A stretch of DNA of 64,000 bases from Phoronis australis (GCA_002633005.1 NMRA01000106.1:229655-293654), one strand, 5' to 3'. Positions 12,934 through 27,800 are shown, counted from the first letter of the stretch. Translations and numbers: made by a program. The notes: generated by a model from the letters alone, not told the origin.

Positions 12934-15900
12934 GACGACAGGGATGGAACTTCCTCGCCTGGAACCAATTTGACTGAGACTCCTTGGTAAACATGGTTAG
13001 CACGTCAATGAATTAAAGAAACAGATTTAATAATTTAGTAAAGGACACAATTTCGTTCTTTCGGTCGTTTTTGATAGTCATTGCGGACGTAAATAATGAC
13101 GAAACGCCAAATTCACTTGTTAGTCAAGCTATGTCTATCTGCCACAGTTATACTCAATCGGTGAGTCTTCAAAGTTATGCAGACATTATGAAAAGTTTAT
13201 GAAAAGACGACCAAGCAGCCGATTCCAAAAGAACACTGTTTCTTTGTTTCTGACAATAATTACTGTTAAAATAGGGTTGGCGTGACGGTACAAAAATCAG
13301 ACATTTTAAAATATCTTTTTTGACCGCAAGCTCCAGATGTGACAAACTTTGAGCAACATTTAGATGACATGTTCTAACGTTCCGTACTTGAATAGGTTCA
13401 CGTGGAATTACCAACGCAGGCACACTTCTTGAATTTTGATAATATTTTGAAATTATATGAAAATATACATTGTATTAATACTGTGAAGAACGTTATAAGC
13501 ATAAATAATGATGTGTGTGAGGGCAGCACCTACAGTATGGCAAGTTGAAGGTTGTCGTTTTACAGGAACTGTTATTAATGATACTGGGGTTGTATTTTTA
13601 CGAAGACTAACTGAGATGGTCTGCTACTTAATCTCTAGCCAAGAGCTATTTGTTTTATAACTTACACGGATCATATATATTTAATTTACTCCTTCAACTG
13701 AATTTTTTGGAAGGAGATGTACGTGTAACAGTACTTTAAATGGGAATTGTAGGTATGAAAAATTCGGTACAAGTTGGTACTCGTAGGCTCTTTTTTGATT
13801 ATTAGTCTTGAAATTTGATTTCAAGTTTCAAAATGCATGTTTGTGTGTGCGTGAATGTTTCAAACTAGCCATATGTATTCCTTCGTAATTGTTTGTTTGT
13901 GTTATTACAGTCCATAAAAATAATAAAGACTGTTGTAAACATAGTTTATGCAATTACAGAAAACAATGGTAATTATCTTTATTATAACAGAATGAGAAGA
14001 AATGTAACTATTATATTCAGTTTCAAGATAGTCGTCTGAAAGCAATTAAGAGCTTTGTTTGCAATTTTGTTATTGAAGTGTTCTAAAGCGACCTAAACTG
14101 CAATGCATCAATTTTCGAATGCCTCAGACATTACGTAACAAATGATGTAAACAACTTACAATTGCGTGAGGTATATGAGACAAGATACATCTAATGATAA
14201 AGATTAACGAGACATTCACCGTTAATTACACGTATATTGTAATGGCCCTTTAGGCGTCTGATCATTAGGTCTAATTGCATATACAGCTGCTCAGTGGGCA
14301 TCAAAAAGAAAATAGTATACCAACATGACTTCCGGCAACAAGAACGCAATTTATGAAACACAACTTCCGCGATCATGCTTAGTCACGAATTCACAACTTT
14401 AATTATCGGTTAGGCTGCTTTCTTTCAAGTCTGCGTTACTACGAGAAACAAGGTTGTTGTTCTATTGCATCCACATATACTTGTGAGCCAACACTAGAAT
14501 GTATTATTTTACTTCTATCCGATAAGAGATCTCTTTTCAGAATAAAAAATCTGTAGTAATATCGGACACCAAAAGCAAAGCCAAATGACCATTGCTTTTA
14601 TTTGACAACTGGGCTTTACATTGCTTTCCATTGGTAAATTAACACTTGGACGATTCGACGGCATAATTCCTGAAACCTTAACAGAAAATTTCGAGCACAT
14701 AAAAAGAACGGGGAATACTTGTACATTTAAATCAAAGCTCGAGACAATGACTTCAGCTTCTTAAACACTACACGTTCGCAACTAGGTCCAGAAATTGCGT
14801 GCAGGTTTGCAAAGTTATGACGCATCGTTGTGAGATAGTTATCAATGTGTAGTTAAAATGTCAGTGCCATTTGAAACAATACGTGTTTTGATAGTGTGAA
14901 TGGTTTTGAGCTATTTAATATCGTGGTTTAACTAACTGCCGTGGGTAATCTGGCATATTTTACTTTGAATCACTTTTTATGAAAACGATATGAAGACACA
15001 TGATAATTTGTTAAGGTCGACTCGAAAAATTCAAACACAAAAGGAATCCGCGGCAGAAAGGTTTTCTCCGCAGGGAAAAGGTTTCTTCCGCCAAGTAGGT
15101 CAAAATAGACCAGAAAGCGAAGTCAATCGGGGGATTGATCGCAGTTTACGTCGACGGTAACTAACGCGCAAGGCAGTGTGTTTTTAATCGAAATTGCATC
15201 TTGAGCGGAAGTGGTGTGTTTAATCCTGACGTCATCCAATGTGTTGGGCGTGGCACCGGAAGTTGATGAAAGTTGTTACTTTTCGATACTTTGAATGATG
15301 GGTAAATGTTGATTTCTATGTAAACTAGCACCAACTCTCGTCGTGGTCTCTTTCATTCCACCCTGTATTCCGTATCTACTCAGCAAATGCTGCGTTCGTC
15401 TAACCCACTACGAACTTGAATAATTTGCAGTGGAACAACACATGAGGTTGAGATATAAGGTCATATATATTATGACAAACTAAACTACTACACATGAAGA
15501 TAAATACAAAGAATATAAAAAACTAAATTACTACAGATAAAGATAAAGATAAACACGAAGATCACTTATAACTCCAAAAGTTATTTATACCGTATAAATA
15601 TCTAATCCAAACGACATTTTATAAAATCATCCTCCACAGCAACAATTACTTTATTACTACGGCGGTATGTCTGTATATTTAACTCCACTTCTGTAATAAC
15701 GTAGCTTAATTGTTTCCGCAACGACTTGTGGTTACATTATCTGCAATAATAATAATTCATGTGCAATGTTTACCTTTTGCCCAGATACTTTTTCGTTAAA
15801 TTCCATTTCTGAGCAGTGAATGTTATCTGTAGCGTATACGTATACCCATAAAATAAAATTCAAAATAGAAAAGTTTACCTTATAAAATATCCAATTCAAT

Positions 15901-18304
15901 ACCTTGCGTTGCTGTCAGTGTACTGCACTTGCCAATTGTCCCGCTCTTGGCGGAATATCCTACTTCTTGATTCCGCTTTCCAGCCATACCATCAAAAAGT
16001 GCCTTTTGACGAAGTCTACTGTAATTCCCTCACGACAAAGCACTATTTTTCCGCTCGACTAAAAAGAAGAAACGGTACGTTTCATGGGTTTTTGAGACAA
16101 CCGTGATTTCCCATTCGACTAAGAAAGAACGTCGTCGGGCGATTTTGGGTGTAACGTATTACGTTCGACAAAATCGCTGTCGAGATGTTTTCGTGAGTTG
16201 CGGCGAAAACTTCATCCTTGCCTTTTGGGATAGATCCAGATGCCCACGCTTTTCAATCCAGTTGTCCCGCTTTTTCATACTCGAATGTTGACATCTATGG
16301 AACAGGGGTTCATTTGTCTCTTCGTCATGAATATTGTTATTTTCCAGGGTCCACTTTAACATAAGAATCGCAAGAAATTTGTTCCAATGTCTCGTGCTTA
16401 CGGTAACACACACTGCATGTATCAGGAATACCAATTTTTACGTTCTGACGAAATTAATTTATTTGCAAACTATTATGGAAAGTCCTGCACTGCAACCTAT
16501 ATAATGACCTGTCCACAGTACATTTCATACCTATACACAACAGATAATTGCTCATTTTTTATCTATCAGAAAGCCTTTACCTGCGAATTTCGGATAGGTT
16601 ATTGGAGTAATTAGTTTACCACAATTTGCTAAATGTCACTGCATCCTGAATTTTCCTGAAGAACAGTATCAAGCAGCACCAAAGGTCCAATAAAGATGTT
16701 TAATTTTTGATGAATTCCTGACTAAATTCTTCACACAACTGTAAGGGTTCCATATTCTAAAATCTTTGTCTTGATATGGTAGAATTTTTTTTATTTCAAT
16801 GAAATTATTTCCCTGCTGGTTTAATCAGTCATTTATAGGCTATAACCTCCCTGGTTCATTATCCTTGTTCAGGGTACTATTACAGCCTGTTGCATTTCGC
16901 ATTTTCGTAACACTTCTGGTTTTAAGAATTGAAAAACACATGTTAATTGTTACTTACCATTCCCTGGACTGCTCAAATCAAAAAAAAATTGCGTCACGAG
17001 CTAGAATCACGTTCGATTAAATTTGACCAACAAACCAAAATTGTGTTGGTACATAATACTGTGATAGTAATTTAGCAGGTCAGAGCTTACAGTCACACAA
17101 TGGGAATCAGCAGTTGAAAGCTACACTATAAGTGTATTTTTTCTGAAAGTCAACTGTTTCTCCATTCGAAGATTTTCGGTGGTAGTATTTAATAAAAAAC
17201 AAATACTCTTCACGACATTTGTTGAACGTCGTTTGGAAATGTTATTTATAAATATCGGTTCGCGTCAGGCGCGCTGTTTACAACATAATTCCTGGATTAG
17301 GTGACCTTATCAAATGAATGTGGACATTGAGAGAGTTGTTCTGTGTGAACATTGGTTTGCTAACTTTCTCCACTTGCTATCATTGTTGAACTGATAACGA
17401 CACGACTGTAACCCGAAGAGTGAAATCGGGAAACACACCTACAGCGCGGGGGCGTAACGTTTCAAACCTGCCAATATGCGAAATATTATTATTTATGATT
17501 TAAACTATCGGTTGCTTTTGCTGATGAACAGTACAAATCCTACGCTAGCATTTACGCCCGTTTTGTTACGACCCCAACGCCTATAAGCGAACCGGCCAGA
17601 CTGTGCCACTAAACCGGTTCACAATTTAATACTCCGTTTTGCTTAGCATGACGCTGAAATAAATCTTTTCTCCAATTTCTCTTATAATGCATCGATTTTA
17701 AAAATTCAACAGCTATAATTTGATTTTCTAATTTAAAAACAGTCATGTTGGCCATTTGCCTTATATTTATTGTTCGGGTTTTGGACTTTGAAACGTTTAA
17801 AGGCATGTATACTATGTGTGTACAAGTACTGTACATAGCCTTTTACCCCTTACATATTAACTTCTCATTTTATATCGATCACTAGCACTTCTACCACTGT
17901 TTTGTTGTTAACCAATTTTATGACGATGCAAAATAAACATTTTACTACAGTACTTAACCCTTTAGTTATCTCTTCATTTCCATGCACGTTCAGCCAAGCC
18001 ATGAAACACGTGAAGCTCCCTTCTATCCGTGACGGCGCCATCAAGTAGTTTCGGATGACTTCGCTGGATACTCTGGGGAAGACAGTGAGCACTTTTTCGT
18101 CCAAATCTTGGTATAGCGTATTAGGCCTAATTGACTCATTGCAATGGGGGTTTCTATAGGCTGTACTGATCACATGTCTCTCCGGTTGAAAAGCACCGGA
18201 GTTGCAAAAATAGCTTTATTGACAGTAAATTTCATAAGAACAACCAACACTGGAACAAACGAATGCAAAAACAAATGCCTCGCATGTACGGCGCAACCTC
18301 ACCA
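12934..18304. other. Gene-poor intergenic stretch
   Basis: Over 5 kb of AT-rich sequence with only short, domain-free open frames on both strands (the longest about 100 codons). I see no exon with recognisable protein similarity, no tRNA-like or rRNA-like sequence, and no clear terminal repeats. Confidence 0.5.
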
Positions 18305-18390
18305 GTAGACAATGACCATGGCCTCTGTTGGCCCGAACCAGCTGAGGCTTCTGGTTCGGGCCAACAGGCAGAGGCGATGGTCATTGCCTA
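18305..18390. repeat. Long near-perfect hairpin upstream of METAP1
   Basis: Two arms of 32 and 36 bases pair around a 9-base loop: CAATGACCATGGCCTCTG plus TTGGCCCGAACCAG against CTGGTTCGGGCCAA plus CAGAGGCGATGGTCATTG, with one mismatch and one 4-base bulge. A further GTAG/CTAC extends the stem. It lies about 510 bp upstream of the METAP1 start. It may be a foldback element; a small-RNA precursor is possible but not shown. Confidence 0.6.
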
Positions 18391-18867
18391 CCTCTCCAGC
18401 TACTAGGTCATGCCACGAAGTTGGCATTCAGTCAGGGCTCGAGTTCTAATGTTCCGAGACAGTTGCGACATCTGTCGGACCGGATATTACCTTCTGCTTG
18501 TGCACATACAATACCGCAGGTACCTTCTCTTTTGGCTTTGTTGGTGCTTATGTCAATGTTTGTAAATATTTTTATATAGTTTCATTGTGTGAAACTAGCC
18601 CTTCAACTTTTTTGTGTCCAATAAACTTTTATTTACTTTACTTTACTATCAGCCATCTGAACCGACTCACTCTGAAGTCAGTCATATAAACTCCACTCGA
18701 TCCTTGATTTTACTATGTGTGATTCAGAATGCCAAATCACGAAGTAAACATGAAAAACAACAAAAATGAAGATTTCACACCAAATCAGGAACCAAAACAG
18801 CCGTTGGCTTTGCACGGGGTTAAAAAAATGTGACTCGTGTCCTACAAGCGCTACCGTAATTCAAGCT

Positions 18868-18875
18868 ACTTCCGG
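18868..18875 (+). promoter_or_regulatory. ETS-type site ACTTCCGG in the METAP1 5' region
   Basis: ACTTCCGG lies 25 bases upstream of the METAP1 start codon. Such sites bind ETS/GABP factors in promoters and 5' UTRs of housekeeping genes, which fits METAP1. Confidence 0.35.
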
Positions 18876-18899
18876 TTTCGCACAAAATATATCACAGGA

Positions 18900-21800
18900 A
18901 TGGCTGACACTAACGGCGTGCAGGTGCATGCCTGTGAAACTGCAGGTTGTGGAAAAGAAGCCAAGCTTCAATGCCCAACGTGTTTGAAACAAGGCATCGA
19001 AGGGTCTTATTTCTGCTCGCAGGTAGCGAATCGATCACCAATCTCTTCTATTCTGCCAAGACAAAGTCACTGTTTTAGTTTTGATCAGTTGACGGCTAGA
19101 CTGTGACTGACTCTGTCTCTTACTGTCAGAGTCTGACCATCAACCGACCAGGTCAGACTTAACCTGTTAACCGTTACAGTGTAACAGTTACTATGTTGAC
19201 TACGATTTACTTCGTAAACCAGTAGTTTCGTGTTACGTTCTCTATATGGACATAAATGTTTTCCCTAATTTTAAGACTGAAATGAATAATCATCGAATAA
19301 CGCCTGTTTTGAAATTGCTCGGGGCCTGGTTCTCAAAGTCAACTCGGCCTCATTATGGCCTAGACAGTACCTCCGTTGCAGCTGGCCACAGTAGAGATGG
19401 TGGCCATCTAATAGATACTCTGTACGCCCAAAGCTTTTCGGCGAATTATGCCTCACACTGATTAAAGCCAAAATCATGTTGCTGTAAGTACAGCACTGGT
19501 CGGATACAGCGGTCCTCGATTTAGAGAACCAGGCAATCACTGAATAACGGGCTCATTATTTAGTGGATGGAACTGGTTCTCTAAATCAAGGACCGCTGTA
19601 TCCTACCAGTTCCTAAGACTAAATACTCGTTGCGCATAGAGGGACTTTAGCAGATCGTTGACATATTTAACTGCAAGAAATATCCCTGCAATCATACACT
19701 TTTTCAAACAGTCTTTCATTCAGGTGCCCAAATCATCATCTGGCCATTTTTGCAATATTTGCGCCAGGTGATATGGTGTCATATCCCTTTGCGCGAGCAG
19801 TGTAAAAATTGATAGTTGCCGCGTTGTCATCCACAGCCTCCTACGTAGTTCCTCTATGTGCAAAAGGTACTTATAGCAGCATGATCGACTGATGGTGTAA
19901 TCAGTTTGAGGTATAATTCATTGAAAAGCTTCTGGCGTATGGAGGGCCAATTGGATTGCCACTGTCTCTCTATACTTAGGCCAGTTGAGACAGCGGTACT
20001 GTCTGCATGCCGGGGTCCTCATTTATGATCTTTGCTGTCAAGGGAAAGCAATGGGTACACCTGTGGTCTGGTAGCTGAAGGCAAATTAATCTACATTGTC
20101 ATTTGCAGTAATGTGCTGTCAAAAGTTACAGTAATTTGTGACTGAAAGTCCTGTACTATGTTTTTCTTAAAAAATTTGACATGGACAAGTCCCTTGAAAA
20201 GCAAATGTTTTCATCATCGTGGTAACATCGGTACAGTGTTGCCATGGCGATGGTGATACTAAATTCACATTTTAATCATTGCTTGATGGTCTTATCTTTT
20301 TCATGAAGTATTGTTGGGAGTTGGGACTTAATTGTCACTAATACAAACAGTGTCTACTTATGAAACATTTACAGCTAGATAAGTCTTTTTAGTCCACTTA
20401 TCACCAATATTGTTCATGAATTGAACATGTGCAAACATTTAGGTTTTTTGTGTAGATCAGTGGTTAGTGGACAAAAATTTGAGGCCGAGAATCAAGAAAT
20501 TTTGTTAAATGCGATCCATTGTTCAGCTGCAGAAACCAATGAGGCGATTGTTTTTTGCTCTCTGATTTACTGCCAGCCACATTAGATTTAGGCACATAGT
20601 AGTTACATTGTCGTCGCACTTCAGTACAATCCCAGGAATTCAAATTCTGTTCCTGTGCATCAGACTGTGCCCGGGCCTAGCATATGGTAAAACCTTAGTA
20701 TAAAAGGCGAGTGAGTCATTACATGCTCTGTATTCTTGGGATCGGATGGCAAACAAACGATGCAAGTGCAATGTGCTGGATAATTTTCCGAAGTTGATAA
20801 GCAACGCATTCATCTCCAGTAGTTTATTGGCTTCAATGTGAGCTATTGAATATTCCCTTTAAAAACACCTGCTGTCGTGCTGCGTCCGGTGTTTTTTAAT
20901 TTTCACCACTTTGACTTGTATGCTTTGTAGCATGCGCAAGAAGTTTGCAAATATGCCTCGGCATCTGATGATAATTTGCTACTTTACCCGGTTTTCTGAC
21001 TCAAGTGACGACCGCAGTGATAAGCGAGCTAAGGACTTCTGCCAGACTGTTACTTCTTTGATCAAAGTTGCCTAGATGGTCAGTGGATAACTTTGCTGGC
21101 CAGTTGCACAAAAGCTTGTTTTCTATTCCGTGACTGGGTTGGTTCAGATGTGCTCATGTGCATTGTCCTATCTAAATCTGAGACAGAGTGGTCAGATTTT
21201 AGAACGATTATGTTGTTTTGATTACTAGACCTGAAATGAATTCTGTATATTTAAAAAAACATTTATTCTTGCCTTCAGGAGTGTTTTAAAGGCAGCTGGT
21301 CCAAGCACAAGACAGTTCACAAAAAGACAAGTAAGTAATTTAATTGAAACTTCTTTCATGTGTCACATCGTCATACGCAGGAGCTTTTCTGAAAATTGTT
21401 TCTCAGTGTGTGGCTGAGTGAGTGTGTGGCTGAGTGAGTGTGTGGCTGGGTGAGTGTGTGGCTGAGTGAGCGTGTGGCTGAGTCAGTGTGTGGCTGAGTG
21501 AGTGTGTGGCTGAGTGAGCGTGTGCTAGTATTGCGATTCATTGTAAAATTCTCAACTTGCCTGGTTTTGGTGAGAAATGTCCTTTGTGTTGGTATCTCTC
21601 TTATGCCTACTTAATCAACCTAGGAGATGTTGTAATCTGAATAAAAACGGTTCAATACCAACGTTTTAGTTACGTGTAGTCTATTCTAACTGTTCATGAT
21701 ATCGAAAAACTGGGTAGATTTTGGTTTTATTCAAATCCAATGTCAGTTGGGCAGGACCGTGCTCACTCACTCTGAACATGATATCTGAAAAAGGCATTTA

Positions 21801-24800
21801 TGTTCTGAGAAGTTACCGTGGCTGGATGTATAAAAGTCATGTGTTTTTCAATTGGTTTAACAATGCCTCGTTTTTCAGAAAAACAAGAAGTTAACAGCAA
21901 TGTCTGGCCGGGGTACAATTTCACTGGGAGTGTACGGAAGTATAATATCGTAAGTTGCTCGAAGGCAGTTTTTTTTGAAATGAAATGAAATTAAACTTTA
22001 TTATAAATGGTCATCTGAATTGGGGAACTTAATTTAGGCAATCAATGCATTTGTTGCAAATTTGGAACACTTCACGTTGCTCCTAATTTTCCGCACATTA
22101 TGGAATATAACAACCAGAGCGTAAAAATTGAAACACAAAATAATGCAAGTGGCTGCAAAAATAACTCAGAAGTTGAGAAATAACCTACAACAGAAGACCT
22201 GTGTGCATGTGAATAGTTTTTGAAAGCTTTGGACAAATGACCATCATGACAAATAAATATCATATATCACACCTCTCCTAAACTGGTCAAAATTTAGGGA
22301 TATTTAGCTGGACACGTTTCAAAAGCATTCACTGTAATTCTCCTGTGTATGGTGGATCAACCTGGTCAGCTGGCTGAAACACCTGATTTATTGTCAGCTG
22401 GAAGTCGTCATGAATCTCAAGCCAAGCATATGTTTGGGAAGGCCAGTTCTGCTATTTGGACATAACCCATTGTGTGCAACATATTTGGGATGTAGTATCA
22501 CTAATGATTTTGTGACAACTGAAACATATAAACTCCATGCATTGTTATCTGTGTAAAACGATTGGGATTATTTGTCAAAGGACATTAAGTGGCTTTATCA
22601 CCAAAAATGCTTGTTTGGCGAATAACACTTCTTCAAGTTATTAGCTGTGAACACAGCTATGATTTAAAGCAGTTGTGTTTTTCTAGGATATTATCACAAA
22701 TCACCAATTCTGGCTGTTGTTTAGCAACATTCACTGATGTCATGGCCAGTGACTACCTATATGCTAAACCTACTCTTCTGCTTATGCCAGGAAAGTGTTG
22801 AGCTGCGACTGCCGTGGCTGTGGATTTGTTTCTTTGTTAAAGAGGATCTCAGATAACCACTTTTCTTAGTGATGACACTTAAATTCAAAGAGTTAACATT
22901 AACACAAAATTCATTAAACCTGTTAAGGAGAAAAGACAGTTTTTCTGAGTCAACACTCTTTATGAACATCAAATAGCCATTGATTTATTTATGATTACGT
23001 GGTCTTTGTAGACTAAGAAACGTTGTGTACCTGAACACATACCTCGACCGGACTATGCGACACATCCTGAAGGTTAGTATTATCTTGCATCTGGAGAATG
23101 TCTTGTTGCTCTGAATGTGTCTTGTTGCTCTGAATGTGTCTTGTTGCTCTGAATGTGTCTTGGTTAACTGCCCTGTTTTGTCCTTAACGGTTAGTGACAG
23201 GAATCAAAATTGGTGTTAATCGCCCTATTTTGTCCTAAACAGTTAGTGACAGAAACCAAAACTGTCAGTATCTGCTCTGCATAATGTTGGATTGTTGAGA
23301 CTCGTTGTGTTGTTGAGCGAGTAGACATGGAAGTCTTAAGCCAGTTATCATTAGTTGACATTTAGTAAATAGTGGAATACAAGTCACAGAGAAGTCATGT
23401 TGCTATTAATAGTAACTTTCGAGTTTAGAAAACTCTTTTGGGGTCCGAACATGTCTTTAAACCCATCCAACTCGAACGAATACTTCGGTTATTATGATTA
23501 CTTTCTGAATTTGTTGGTAAATGGCATTTTGCCCAGGTATGAGAGTAGCGACCCTGGTGGCCAGATTTCGAGCCCTGGCCCTGATGGATCACCAGTGTGG
23601 TACATTAGTGGTTGGCTCGCTCCCGAGTTAATAGAGATAGATCAAAAATATAAAGCTATAGACATGCGCTATAACGCAATCACTAAAAAATTGTCCGGTT
23701 CACAATTTCGTTGCCTGATCGAAAGATTATTAGGGCAAATGACAGTTGTGAGGGGTATTTATTCAAGCTGGACTAAGATAAAGTAAAGACTCCAACTGCC
23801 TCCAAAGGTGTCTATCTCCTCTCAGAATGTAGGTATAGTAATGTGACTTTGACAGTTTTGCTGGGGTTAAGGACATTGCAGAGAATCTGTGACTAAGAAG
23901 ATGCATTATGATGTGCCACCACCTATGTTTTCTTGATAGTCTGTAGTGTATTGAATTCAAATTTTCCTTATTTCTTGTTAGGAATCCCAATATCGGAGAG
24001 ACAGTATCGTGGCTCAACGTTCATCAAAGTTCTTAGTGATGAAGAAATTGAAGACATGAGAACTGCCTGTCATGTATGAAATAATACAATACTTTATAAA
24101 CGTTAAAGACTCTTTTCTCTGTTCAGAGCAGTTTCATTAATCATGTGTTGTCTTGGGAACATTTGTTAAATTACAGTCTTGCACACATTTGCATTTTTTA
24201 CTGGCAATTTGACTGCGGTCAAATTCCTTTTATTATGCGCCCACATATTTATATGTGGACGCATTATGCCGTCATCTCTGTCCATCCGTCCGTCCGTCCG
24301 GGCGGCGTCCGTCCGGCGTCCGGCGTCTGGCGTCCGGCGTCCACTGCTCTATCTCCAAAACCCTTTGACATACGTTCATGAAATTTGACACATATGTTCC
24401 ATTCATGAATGGGACGGCATGTGCGAACTTTCGGACGGATCCGACTACCGGTGTGCCCCCTAGTGGCAATTTTAGTTTTTTACGCTTACCTTTGTATCTT
24501 CAAAAGTCCTGAACGGATTTTCATGAAATTTGGTATGTAGGCACCTAGTAGTGAGATGACGCTATCCTGCCGTTTTCGGATGGATTCGACATAGTTTGCG
24601 CCACCTAGTGGCCATTTTTACTGTTTTCGAGTCTGTTTTTGTGCTTCCACCCCTCTATCAACCAAACCGCTCAAAGGATGATTGTGAAAATTGGCATGTA
24701 TGTGCTTACTATGTAGAGGACGGTTGACGATGATTTTCCGACGATTTCGACTACTGTGGCGCCTCCTAGTGGCAGTTTTGTTTTTTTTGCGCCTATGGCT

Positions 24801-27800
24801 GTATCTCCTAAACCGTTCGCAGGATCTTTACAAATTGTGTAAGTATATTTATATGATGTTAACAACGGAAGATGACGACTTTTGGACGGATCCGACTACC
24901 GGTGTGCCCCCTAGTGGCAATTTTAGTTTTTTTACGCTTACCTTTGTATCTTCACAAGTCCTTATTGGATTTTCATGAAATTTGGTATGTAGGCACCTAT
25001 TAGTGAGATGACGCTATCCTCCCGTTTTCAGATGGATTCGACATAGTTTGCGCCACCTAGTGGCCATTTTTAGTGTTTTCGAGTCTGTTTTTGTGCGTCC
25101 ACCCCTCTATCAACCAAACCGCTCAAAGGATGATTGTGAAAATTGGCATGTATATGCTTACTATGTAGAGGACGGTTGACGATGATTTTCCGACGATTTC
25201 GACTACTGTGGCGCCTCCTAGTGGCAGTTTTGTTTTTTTGCGCCTATGGCTGTATCTCCTAAACCGTTCGCAGGATCTTTACAAATTGTGTAAGTATATT
25301 TATATGATGTTAACAACGGAAGATGACGACTTTTGGACGGATCCGACTACCGGTGTGCCCCCTAGTGGCAATTTTAGTTTTTTTACGCTTACCTTTGTAT
25401 CTTCACAAGTCCTTATTGGATTTTCATGAAATTTGGTATGTAGGCACCTATTAGTGAGATGACGCTATCCTCCCGTTTTCAGATGGATTCGACATAGTTT
25501 GCGCCACCTAGTGGCCATTTTTAGTGTTTTCGAGTCTGTTTTTGTGCGTCCACCCCTCTATCAACCAAACCGCTCAAAGGATGATTGTGAAAATTGGCAT
25601 GTATATGCTTACTATGTAGAGGATGGTTGACGATGATTTTCCGACGATTTCGACTACTGTGGCGCCTCCTAGTGGCAGTTTTGTTTTTTTGCGCCTATGG
25701 CTGTATCTCCTAAACCGTTCGCAGGATCTTTACAAATTGTGTAAGTATATTTATATGATGTTAACAACGGAAGATGACGACTTTTGGTCGGATCCGACTA
25801 CCGGTGTGCCCCCTAGTGGCAATTTTAGTTTTTTACGCTTACCTTTGTATCTTCAAAAGTATTGAACGGATTTTCATGAAATTTGGTATGTAGGCACCTA
25901 TTAGTGAGATGACGCTATCCTACTGTTTTCAGATGGATTCGACGTAGTTTGCGCCACCTAGTGGCCATTTTTACTGTTTTCGAGTCTGTATTTTTGCGTC
26001 CACCCCTCTATCAACCAAACCGCTCAAAGGATGATTGTGAAAATTGGCGTGTATGTGCTTACTATAAGGAAGACAGCTGACAATGATTTTCAGACGATTT
26101 GGACTACTGTGGCGCCTCCTAGTGGCAGTTTTGTTTTTTTGCGCCCATGGCTGTATCTCCCAAACCGTTTGCAGGATCTTTACTAAATTTAGCAAGTGTA
26201 TTTATGTGATGTTGACAACGGACGATGACGACTTTAGGATGATTCTGATTACCGGTATGCCTCTAGTGGCAATTTTAGTATTTGCCTCTAGTGGCAATTT
26301 TAGTATTTTACATTGACCTCTGTATTTTCATAGGTCTTCAGGTGTATACTTTGTGTTACTTCGTGACTGTGAAGGAAAAGTTCCAAGTAGAAATTTGTTT
26401 CTGGCATTCTAATGCTGTGCTAATCTCGTATGTTGGTAAATTTGTTTTTAATTCTATGTTTCTGTGGTGCTTTAAGCAACTGGTGTATAGGATGTGCTTG
26501 TATTATGAAGATTACTCACATTTTGCCCCTAGCCTATTGAGGAGACAATGACCATGCCTTTCCATTTTGCAAAGTATGCCCTCTACTGGCCACTTTATGG
26601 TACCAATAAACAACCCTAGAAGGATACCGTATGCGGTGCAATTGTGGGCGCATTTCAACGCTCCGCGTTGCTCTTTTGAATTTGTTTACCTGAAAAGAAA
26701 CAAAATGGATTTTCAAGATCTTCTTAGTCTTCATTGGAAGCAGAACTGTTTTTTATACATACCAATTATACAGGTTTTTAAAACAAACATTCTCTTGACA
26801 ACATGTAATTTCAATTTAATTGAATATAGGCTAAATTTTGTGACCTAGATTTTGCGACATAGTCTCGCCTTATTTGTTGTGGATTACTACTTCTATGAAT
26901 TTGGTTCCTTGCCCAAGCTGGTCGCTTACCTGTTTTCATTTTTTTCGACATTATCTTTGACAAATTTTCAGTATCACTTGTTGACTGAGCATCGTCTAAA
27001 ATTTCTCCGGCTCTTTTCTTTTTCTGTTTTACCTCAGTTTTACAAAAAAATTAATGATCTTATTGCACTACACGAAATTTCTCAGACAGTCTGCAGCCAT
27101 GCGCAACTACAGTTCCTACCTAATTCATCCCATCTGTCTTTTAGAGGTCTTGCTTTACCATTAATTAAATAATGCAAATTATATTTTAGTTGGCTAGAGA
27201 TGTGCTAGATATTGCAGCCGAGGCTACCGGTGTGGGAGTGACCACAGAAGAGATTGACAGGATCGTGCATGAGGTTGGTCTATTGCTATTGGCTGGTTTG
27301 TATTTAGCAGATGTGATTGGCATGACTTACCGTGGTTTGCTGTTATTGGCAGGGGTTGTGTTTGCAAAGGTGATGGACACCACTCTGCTTGAGTTGGGTG
27401 CATTAGTATTCATGCTGTCAACTCCGAATTAAGGAATAACTAGGGGAAATCCAAGAGGAACAAAAGATCGCTGGGGTTGAGAAAGTAGTTTTTATGCAAC
27501 CTAACTTTTTAGCTACAGCACACATCACGAATTTTTGGCCGACCGGTCGGAAATTGGTCGACGACCGGCCGTCGACCGGTCGGAAATTGGTCGACGACCG
27601 GCCGTCGACCGGTCGGCAAATTAGCCGACCGGTCTGCTAAAAATTAGCCGACCGGCAGCCGCCCGCAGTGCCGACTCATAAGGCGACCCCACAGCCGACC
27701 CTTCAGCCGACCCTTTAGCCGACCGGCCATCAGACGACCAGCTGGTCGGCTGCTATTGTTAGGCTAGAGTAGCAGTTGCGTAATAGGTTGTCAGGCTCAT

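Noticed and set aside
27190-27432. 80-codon open frame as an independent gene
   Set aside because: Its first 28 codons are METAP1 exon 6 and the rest is intron read-through.
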